This document shows positions 54,670 through 64,000 of a stretch of 64,000 bases of DNA, in pieces. The notes under the pieces are model-generated. The model had not been told where the DNA came from, made no database searches, and was given only the letters and a program-made list of their open reading frames with translations. This DNA is from Chrysomallon squamiferum (taxonomy: Eukaryota; Mollusca; Gastropoda; Neomphalida; Peltospiridae), in the NCBI GenBank assembly GCA_012295275.1, contig CM022669.1:11891980-11955979 (forward strand), read 5' to 3'. Position 1 is the first letter of the stretch, and the number at the start of each line of letters is the position of its first letter. A program made the position numbers and the translations under genes.

Positions 54670-57600
54670 ATGGCTAGACCTTCGTCTGCTAATGCAGTCG
54701 TCCCCAAGCTAAAAGACTTTGTTTTCACTGATAAGCTAGGAAGTGGAACATATGCTACAGTTTATAAAGCTTATAAAAAAGTACGTTACTATTTTTAATA
54801 TTTCTTTAAATTTTATCTTCAAAACAGACGACGTTATCGTTTGCTACTGTTGTCAAAATATAATCTGTTTTTCAGTCACGAGTCTCAGTCAGTCATTCAT
54901 TATTCCACGAGACAGTGTTATGATATTGAAACTGGGCAATCCAGTTATTCGTTTATTAGGATATGGTAATTCCTTGGTTGGCAATATCTGAAATAATAGC
55001 TTTGGTTTGGCAAGAAAGAATAACTAACATCACTTATTAAGAAATAATAATCATTAGTATACTTGTAAATACATATACATTTTAAGATGTTTGGAAACCT
55101 AAATAGCAAATGGTCTGCATTATGATATACTGTGAAAAGATCTATAAAACACTGAGCAGAACTTGAGGCCACAACAATGTTCTCTATACACTAAATATGA
55201 TTGACCATTCAATCTATTACGCATGTAATGATGAAGAAGAACTTTTTACAAATCACACAGAATAAATAAATAAATATTAAATGTAAATTTATATATAGAA
55301 ATATGTAGTATTGTTTAATGATTAGCTAATAATATCAACAAAAAAAAAAGTAATAAAAATTAAAAATTAAATAGAATAGATTTTGTTTTCTTCTACATCA
55401 TCATGTTATTATTTTACTATGGAATTCATTAAATATATATATATATATATATATATATACTGTTTGTTTTTTTTAAACTTCTTTTATAATGTGATACAAA
55501 AAAACAGATCTAAAAAAAATTAACTGATTTGTTTATTGATTTTTGATTGGTATCAACCTGAAAGATATTCTTGGCAAACTTAGCCTAGTAGATGGCTTTT
55601 CCTTTGAAATGTATAACCACTTTATAATATTTAATACAGACAATGATAAGTATTTATATTTATTTGTATTTATTTCAGACAGGTTTAAGAGAAGTTGTTG
55701 CCATAAAATGTGTCCTGAAAACAAGTCTTAATAAAGCCTCAACTGAAAATCTTCTCACAGAGATAGAATTATTGAAAAAGCTAAAACATGACAATATTGT
55801 TGAACTCAAAGACTTTTTGGTAACAAATACTTTTTTTAAAACACAACAAATCTGTTAAAAATCATATATTATTAAAATGTATTATAAATATTTTGGTCCC
55901 TTTTCAGTTTTGTTAAGAAGAACAAGTTCTGTTCTTTCTTTTGTTGAAATCTTGTTTGAAATAAAATATAATACACTTTTTTTTTTTAATTAATAAGATT
56001 GTTTATTATGTAGTAATTAGAGCATAATTTTACATTTTCTTTTTCTTCCAACAAATCCTGTAAAATTATATATATACAGAAAGGGTCTAACATTCAACAT
56101 AACAGTAATTTAACTTTTCCTTTATACAGAGTTAATTCTTCTTTTCTTGTTATCAGTGGGATCAGACACATATTTATCTTATCATGGAATACTGCAGTGG
56201 TGGAGATTTATCCCACTTTATTCGCTCCAGGCGCACATTACCTGAAAGGATTGTGAAAAGATTTTTGCAGCAGATTGGTGAGTTGTATATTATACAAAAA
56301 TCTTATTTCATTTTATGTTTAAACAGAATGTAAAGTTTAAAGTTAAGATTGTGTATTGTATGAAAAAAATAATAATAATAAAAAATAAAAATGTTTTATA
56401 TACAATATATTTATTTTGAGATCTAATTATAATGGTTGTAATTATTATTTTGTGCTTGTTTTATATCCTGTTTTTACTAATCTTTTCATTATTTATTGTT
56501 ATTATTTTTATATGTATTTTTAATTTCTTTCAGTTGAGTTATTATTTTTTTTTTATTTAGTTAATTTTTTTTTTTTTTTTTTTTTTTTTAATTATACTAA
56601 CTTTTGTGTTTTGTATTTCTTTTAGCTCAGGCTTTGTTTTATCTATGGTCATTCAAAGTTGCTCATATGGACCTTAAACCACAGAATATTCTGCTTACAT
56701 CATCAACAAATCCAACCATTAAAATTGCTGGTAAGTCTACAAAAATATAGATCAAAATAACAAATTTAAAAAAAAAAATTCCAAAAAATGAATTACAAAG
56801 AAATTGAGAACAAATTAAGACTGCTCTAATTAAATAACTTTGCCTGTATGATAAGATAAATTTGGTCGTTTTATTTATTTCATTACGTGTTGGAACAGTA
56901 ACAGCCATAATTTATATCACGATGTTATGCATTTCACTTCAGAAAGATATATGCTGGGTTTATTTATTTATGTAATTAAAATAGTTATCAAATTGTTTTC
57001 ACTTGCATTTTCAAACTGTGAAACTCTTAAAGGGATATTTATTTCCTTATTTTATTTTATTTTATTTTAAATTTTTAATTTAATTTAATTTAATTTAATT
57101 TAATTTAATTTAATTTAATTTTATTTTATTTCATTTCATTTCATTTCATTTCATTTCATTTTCATTTTATTTTATTAATTTTATTTTATTTTATTTTATT
57201 TCATTTCATTTCATTTCATTTTATTTTATTTTATTTTATTTTATTTTATTTTATTTTATTTTATTTTATTTTATTTTATTTCATTTTATTTTATTGTGTG
57301 TTAGTGTTAATATACTGTTTTGTCTTGCAGATTTTGGTTTTGCCATGCATTTGTTTGAAGGAGATGGTCTTCACATTATGAGAGGCTCCCCTCTGTACAT
57401 GGCACCTGAGATTATCTGCAGGAAAAAATACGATGCAAGAGTTGATTTATGGTCAATAGGTGTCATTTTGTATGGTTAGCAAATTGCTGTTGAGAATTGT
57501 TTAAGCCATGTGATTATCTATAAATTATTTCATAAACTCATAAAGACATTACAGCATTTCTTGCAATTGGTTTTGCTGTCTTGTTTTCATTATATGTCAG

Positions 57601-57923
57601 TAATCTAATTCTAAAAAAATATATAATTTATAATTTGTTTCCATCTTAAAAGTTATTATATTAAATTATTTTTATTGTAATATAATAATTAAAACTTAAA
57701 CAATTAAAATATTGATCAACCATTACTATGAAAACATATTTCTTTCACACTTTGATTATATAAGATCCTTTCTTTTATTGGTGAATTTTATTTTTTAAGA
57801 GTGTTTATTTGGTAAGGCTCCATTTGCTTCTGAAAGCTTTAGAGAACTGTCTGTAAAGCTGCGAGACTCCAAACCTGTAGAGGTAAAACAAAAAAACACA
57901 CACAAAAACAATACACACTAGTA

Positions 57924-57966
<43 letters not shown>

Positions 57967-60900
57967 ATAATAAAAAACAAAACAGTTCACTTAGTTCAGT
58001 GGGTATATACACTTTAAAGAAAATGCAGTATTATTAATCTGTTGAATTTTGTTTTTGTTATTGTCTTTAAATATATATCTATTTGTATTCTGCACTTTCA
58101 CACAAAGAAAAATATTTGGTCAATTATCATAAATATTTAATTTAATTATCATCTGATCTTTATTATTTTATTCACGTAAATACAAGTATTTTTGATTTTT
58201 GTTTTATTTCTTTATTATTTTTGTTTCATAATTCAATTTTTATTACATTTAAATGTTCAATTAATTGTTAATAATGTGTTTATTTATTTTTTGAAGTTGT
58301 AGGAATATTTATCCTTTCAGCTTCCATATGGAGTAGAAATAAGTGATGATGCCAGAGACTTAATACTTCGTCTGCTTAAGAGAAATCCAGATGAGAGGAT
58401 TTCATTTGAAGAATTTTTCCTCCATCCTTTTGTTGATTTAGACCATGTTCCCTGTAAAGACAGCCTACCAAAAGCAGTAAAAACTAATAACAAAATTTAT
58501 ATATATTAAAAATATTGTAAATCAGTTTAGTTGATATTAAGATTATTGTACTAAAGAGTTGGTACAAATAAATCCAAGTTATTATTTTATTCGTTTTTGG
58601 TGACCACTGATTAATTACTAATATCAAAGTATAAACAATAAAATCTGAAATGACACCAGGTAGTCCCTTTACAACCAAAACCAATTAATTTGTACTGTAA
58701 AACAGAGAATACACAATATTAAATACACATAAAAATACTTATTTAAAGAATGTTGGTAGAATTTTACATAGAAAATATTACTTACTATGCAGTATTTCAT
58801 TTTCATTCTGATAAAAACATTTTTGTCTTAATCTTTACATGCAGACTGTGTACATATTTTAGTTATATCTTTTCAGACAAAAATTGTCTCTGAGGCTGTT
58901 GAGATGGATGAAAAGGGAGAGAGAGAAAAGGCCATCAAATTGTACTGCAGTGCTTTGGAATATTTCATGCCTGCCATACACTGTGAGATTCTAAAAGTTT
59001 TATTATTGCATTACGAGTCATCATATCAACAGCTAGTTTTTCAATTGTCAAAAATTAAATTCAGTGAAATTTAATACAATTATTAATGCTAATAATATTT
59101 AATTGTTGAAGAACAGTACAGGATAACTAGATAAACAGAGCTAAACGGGTCAGTAAGTATTAATAATTATTAATTATTATACAATGTTTTAATCCTTTAA
59201 ATATTTTTTTGACTTCCAGATGAGACAAATCCAGCAAAGAAAAATGCTTTAAGGAGAAAGGTGAGTTTATGCTTGATGTTAAATGTTTTTACATGTCATT
59301 ATTATTGTTGTTGTTGTTGTCATTATTTTAATTATCATCATCATTGTTGTTGTTATTGTTGTTGCTATAGTTATTATTATTATTAGAACCATTTCAAAGA
59401 CTTATCAAATTAATAAACAGCAAGAGAAAATATCATACCAGATACCATCATTAATCACATAATTATTAGACTGAAATGAAATGGACTCTAGGTAACAAAT
59501 TGTTATTATTTTTTAATACTGTTTGTAATTTTTTAAACTTTATTTTATTTATGATTATTGCTAGTAGTACTCGTGTTTATTAGAAACAGGTAGATTATGC
59601 AAAAATGCAAGAAAACTTGAGGATTAGAAAAAAAATGTTATGGAATATTTTATTTAGGTCAAAGAGTACATGGACCGAGCTGAGTGGCTAAGGAAACAGA
59701 TGTTACCATGTAAACCAACTAACTCTGTCACCAGGTCTTTGTCTGGAAATGCCTATGATGAGTTAGGTGAGCATTATTACTGTTAATCTGTAGGTTAATT
59801 AATCTCTATTTATACACACATGTATATGTTTTTAATAATTTCATAAATTAAATATAACTGTTTTTGATAAATGCGTTTTAACAGTCCTTAATTGCTCTTA
59901 TTGATCATTTTGGTCTAGCTAATTACACCATTGTTATGGCAGATTAATAATAATTTAACAGCCGCATTTCAGTTTTGTTCTGAGAGTAGGCTTATCTTCA
60001 GATTATGTTAATATGTTTAATTATTATTTCATTTTATTTTATTTTATTAATTTATTTATTTTTAAATATTTTATATGAATTAAGTAGTTACAAAAATCAG
60101 TGACTTAGTGTCTTTATTATTTAAACTACTAAACCTCAGTTGTAATAATGGCTGTGTTTCTTTTAAAAAAAATTTAAAAGATAAAATTATAATTTGTAGC
60201 AAATTCTATAATTTGAGAAATATAAAACAGCACATACCATTTTATTTAACATGTACAAAGAAATGATATTAGAATAACTAGCTAATAAATAATTATGGAA
60301 ACGACACACATCACCGGCAAACATTTTAGCATCAATACACTGACTTTTTAAAAATTGATTTATCAGTGATAAATTTACAATCGTTTATTTGGATTAATTT
60401 TGTTAAAATTTTAGTGGAATTATGTAAAGACAAAGAAGAACTTCTGGCAGCTCTCAAACTGATCAAAGCAGCAGAATTAGAGGTAATAAATAATTTTCTT
60501 GAATTAGTTTATATATGTATTTAATAATAAACTGTAGTTTTAAAGAAGAACTATAAACAAAAGTTATTTTTCAGAATGTTTGTTATATCAGACCTTTTAT
60601 TCTATTAATTTTTAAGACATTTCTTTTCATCAGATAAACTATTAATTGACTAAAATGACATTTTATTATCATTTATTAATTTACCATAAAAATTATCTGC
60701 TTGAGAAAAGTGAATATATAATTAATGTTACAATTATTGAAAATGCAAATTTATTAATTTTTAATATCTTTATTTCAGGCAGAAAAGGAGGATTATAGTC
60801 AAGCATTAAAACATTATGAATTAGCTCTTGGAGTTTTTATAAAATTGTTACCAGGTAAAAACTAACATTTATATTTACAAAAATAAATAGGTGGTTTTTA

Positions 60901-61285
60901 TCCCATGGAAAAAGAAAAACAAAAGAATAGCTTTATGTACAGTTCTAAAGTAAACTGTCATAACCTGAGAAATATATAATGTTATATTTATGTTTTCAGT
61001 ATTTGTGTTTTCTGTACAAAACCATAAAAGAAGCTTTTCTAAATTTAATTGTTATGAAGTGGCAGATTCAGGATAAGCTAGAAAGATTTTTACAAGTAGG
61101 TTCCATTGTTAAATATCCTCTTTGTTTTCATCTTTTCCTTTTAGAGGAACCAAAAGGAAGAAGAAAAGATCTGTTGAATAGTGAGGTAAGCAATTTAAAA
61201 AATTACAAAACAAAATTAATAATAATAAAATAGAAAACATAATTTAATATATATTAATATATATGTGTATGTGTGTGTGTGTGTG

Positions 61286-61375
<90 letters not shown>

Positions 61376-62681
61376 AATCAATAAATAATAACAGTAATAA
61401 ATAAATGAAAAAAGATTTTCTCCATAAACCCTTATTCTCATGAACAACTGGAACAGTTAAAATTTTTGTATATTTATTTAACACATGTATAATTTATTAT
61501 CACACCAAAATCTGTTATCAATGCAACAGAAAATAAATTAGTTCCACTAAAATCATTTAAATTCTTATTTGAGAAAAGTAACTGATTGTCAATTTAGGCA
61601 TATATATCTAAAAACAAAGAATCCACATGAAAGTAAAATACAAACCTGCTTTAATACCTTCAGGTGATGAAATGGATGGCAAAAGCAGAAAATATTAAAT
61701 CATATTTATCAGTGCAGGCACTAAATAAAAAGGGTACTTCACAAATGGAGGATGACAGTGAGAATGCAGATCTTGGTGAGTGTGAAGTCATCTTGATTAT
61801 CTGTCACTGGAATCTAAGTCACCTGACTTAGTAGTAATAATAATGATTTAATTTTTTATTTGTTTTTTGATTGGATTGGGGGTATTTCTTTTTATTTAAT
61901 TTTTGAAAGCTTTAGTTTACTTACATTAATGCAAGTATGTAGATACATAGGTGCACAGACACACACACACACACACCACACATTTACACATACATACATA
62001 CATATATAGCAATGTCATGAACTAACAGAAGAAAATATTAAATAAATGCTAATTATATGGTGAATGTATATTAAACAAGCTAATAAAGAAAGATTATAAA
62101 ATCATAATACTGAATATAATTTTCTTATGTACTATTACAACTGGTTATTTTGGTGTTTTTTTGTTTGTTTTTTTGTATAAATGAAACATTACAGACTTTT
62201 AAAACAAATTTGCCAATTCAAACCTCCCCTCCAGCATTTCTCATCAGGTATAAAATAAACCAGACAGAGAATGTTAAGTCTTAAAGCTGACTTCAGCTGT
62301 CTGTTCTGCAGATATATTAATGTGCATGAAACAGAAAAATAGCCTCTAGTTGTGTCAGACTTGTACTATACTTGTTCTCAGTACTTGAGTGAAGTGTTCC
62401 TATCTGTGACAGCCAATTTCAGTATATCAAACATAACAGTTAGCCAGTTCACAGCTTTACACCCAAAGGCAATATGATGTAAGAAGAAACAGACAACAAT
62501 GAAAGACCTCCCACAAACTGGTTTGATGAAATAACAGTTAAAAGAAGAACAACAAGAGTAATAAATATAAATTATATATAAATATAAATATAATAACAAT
62601 AATAATTAATTAAAATAATGATGATCAAATAATAACTGTGATCCTCATTGTATATAATGATGATAGTTTTACACACAGACA

Positions 62682-62719
<38 letters not shown>

Positions 62720-63772
62720 TCTTATTATCATTTCATTACCTCAAATTCACAAAAAGGAACAAAATATATTTAATATATTTACTCAGATTTCACTCATTGT
62801 CAAGATTTGAACTTTTGATCTGTAACTTGTTTTTTAAAAGACAGCTTTTGAGAGATTTATTTAAGTAAATTGACTAGATAGCAACAAACAAACAAAACAA
62901 AACAAAAAAAACAAATATGCCAAGACAGTACCCTAGATTCAACACATCTGTGAGATTGTTTGTTTTCACAGTGCATGTAAAACTGTACATACAGTGACAT
63001 TCTCATACAGATTCAATAAGCTTTTCAATTACTCTCTTGTAATAGGATCAGGCAACAGTCTGTTGGTGGTAAATCTATTCTTCTCTCTTTTCTTTTTTTT
63101 TAAAACTAATTATTTGGCTGGAGTTTGTGTTTTTATGGGTATGCTAGACAGAATGTTGTGTGGCTTTTTTATCTTTCATTTATTTATTTAAATTCTGACA
63201 ATTTCCATTTAGACAGCTGAATAAATAATAAATGCTTTAATTACTTTTTTAACTTTTTAAAAAAAATATATCATTTTTTATTTTTTATTTTCTATTTATT
63301 ATTATTTTTTTTTTTTGTTTTTTTAAATTCTGATATTTTTTATTTATGGAATTGAATAAATAAGATAATGTTCTATTTATTTTTTAACTAAAATTTACTG
63401 TATAAGATTGCAAAAATTAAATAATGATATCAGTTTTAATAGTAAATGTGTAGTATCTTTTAATTTACATTGTATTACTAATTTAACCACCAAAAAAAAA
63501 AAAAAAAGAAAAAAAAAGAATTAAATAAAGAAAATAAAAATAACAATAATAAATAAATAAAAACTGAATATAAATGTGTGTGTGTCTGTGTGTTTATAAT
63601 TTAAAGAATTGTTTTTAATATATTCCATAAAAATAATATTTTTTAATGTCTGTTTTTTTTTTGTTTTTTTTTTTGGATGGGGGTTGTTAGGGTTTTTTTG
63701 GTTAATTTTATGATGAACATTTTAGGGATACAATTTTATTTTTATTTTTCAGGATATTGTTCTGTTCAGTAA
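54670..63772 (+). CDS. ULK3: serine/threonine-protein kinase ULK3
   Basis: ULK3 is a kinase of the ATG1/ULK family acting in autophagy, Hedgehog (GLI) signalling and cytokinesis. Fifteen exons: 54670-54780, 55679-55819, 56157-56277, 56626-56730, 57331-57474, 57800-57882, 58321-58476, 58877-58982, 59220-59260, 59658-59766, 60415-60482, 60779-60854, 61145-61185, 61664-61775, 63753-63772 (TAA). All are GT-AG and in phase; 477 residues (human 472). Kinase landmarks: glycine loop LGSGTYATV (23-31), VAIK with Lys47, Glu65 in [15 protein letters not shown] with Asp140, DFG 160-162, GSPLYMAPE to 186, and [11 protein letters not shown]. Two C-terminal helical repeats, from about residue 290 ([18 protein letters not shown]) and about residue 395 ([17 protein letters not shown]), match the MIT domains. 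The last exon codes only six residues (GYCSVQ) and is the least certain. Confidence 0.95.
55434..55460. repeat. AT microsatellite
   Basis: AT run in ULK3 intron 1. Confidence 0.85.
57047..57295 (+). repeat. ATTTT/AATTT/ATTTC pentanucleotide array in ULK3 intron 4
   Basis: About 250 bases made almost wholly of 5-base units in ordered blocks: ATTTT, then AATTT (about 57076-57120), ATTTC (about 57131-57160), ATTTT, ATTTC again (about 57200-57220) and finally a long ATTTT run. It ends about 35 bases before the exon at 57331 and is in the sense orientation of ULK3. Confidence 0.95.
57929..57965. repeat. TA-CA microsatellite
   Basis: TA run passing into CA, in ULK3 intron 6 close to the donor at 57883. 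Confidence 0.9.
61249..61372. repeat. compound AT/GT microsatellite
   Basis: GT array, AT array and a second GT array in ULK3 intron 13. Alternating purine-pyrimidine throughout. Open frames over it are artefacts. Confidence 0.95.
61776..63752. other. last ULK3 intron
   Basis: 2 kb with CA arrays (about 61958-61975, 62681-62717), poly-A and poly-T. No other gene seen. Confidence 0.5.
62681..62717. repeat. CA microsatellite
   Basis: CA run of about 16 units in the last ULK3 intron. Confidence 0.9.
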
Positions 63773-64000
63773 AGAAAACAACACACTGCTACTGGTGAAG
63801 AGTATTCAAATGTATTATCACATTTTTCTCTTTTAATTTCATAGACACGTAAGACTGAATGTATTCAAGGGGTAAGGACCCATCATGAAATATGTAATAT
63901 AACATGGTATTTTTTATTTGAATAGATAAACGTCCTTCCTTTATATTTATTTCAGATGTTATTGTCACATGTGTAAAATTCTCTTCTTTTTTTTTCACTG
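63773..64000 (+). other. ULK3 3' UTR or flank
   Basis: Sequence after the proposed stop. No AATAAA is seen before the window ends. Confidence 0.4.

Noticed and set aside
61244-61484. Tyr-Ile and Thr-His repeat frames
   Set aside because: They are translations of the AT/GT microsatellite.

Overview
This window is nuclear DNA of an invertebrate animal. It is strongly AT-rich. Its genes are split by AT-rich introns with GT-AG junctions, it is crowded with microsatellites (AT, CT/GA, CA/GT, AAT, ATTTT), and all its recognisable products are metazoan. The proteins look like those of a lophotrochozoan or another non-vertebrate animal, but I cannot resolve the phylum. Every gene model was built by hand from frame, splice phase and family resemblance; no alignment was run.

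Layout from left to right. (1) 5434-18120, minus: the 5' six coding exons of an endophilin-A gene (N-BAR half); the rest of the BAR domain and the SH3 domain are not visible. (2) 22383-22967, minus: a small DUF1761-type membrane protein. (3) 24430-28432, plus: a complete SNAPC3, head-to-head with the DUF1761 gene. (4) About 30050-31330: an accessory block, GC-richer than its surroundings, with inverted copies of a roughly 40 bp minisatellite unit flanking a spacer, then an unidentified open frame. (5) 32367-38184, plus: a two-PWWP-domain protein of the PWWP3A/MUM1 type, with one irregular splice junction and a possible alternative terminal exon. (6) 41462-42151, minus: a single-exon NAT8-like membrane N-acetyltransferase. 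(7) 42424-44391, plus: tubulin-folding cofactor A (TBCA), head-to-head with (6). (8) 48092-53608, minus: eight C2HC zinc fingers in four tandem pairs, ZNF474/ZC2HC1-like, either one gene or two tandem paralogues. (9) 54670-63772, plus: a complete ULK3 kinase, head-to-head with (8).

Three head-to-head pairs (DUF1761/SNAPC3, NAT8-like/TBCA, ZNF474-like/ULK3) share short intergenic regions that contain locally more CpG than the rest. A similar CpG-bearing patch lies inside the long intron of the zinc-finger locus, next to duplicated X-box-like motifs. This is the main argument for two zinc-finger genes. The genes do not form a pathway: they cover membrane trafficking, snRNA transcription, chromatin/DNA repair, acetyl transfer, tubulin folding, a possibly ciliary or sperm zinc-finger protein, and autophagy/Hedgehog signalling.

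I saw no CRISPR array, rRNA, tRNA, integrated virus or intact transposase. The less ordinary elements are the fold-back minisatellite element, the duplicated zinc-finger pairs with an internal promoter candidate, the PWWP splice oddity, and a long ATTTT repeat with ATTTC blocks in the sense orientation of a ULK3 intron.
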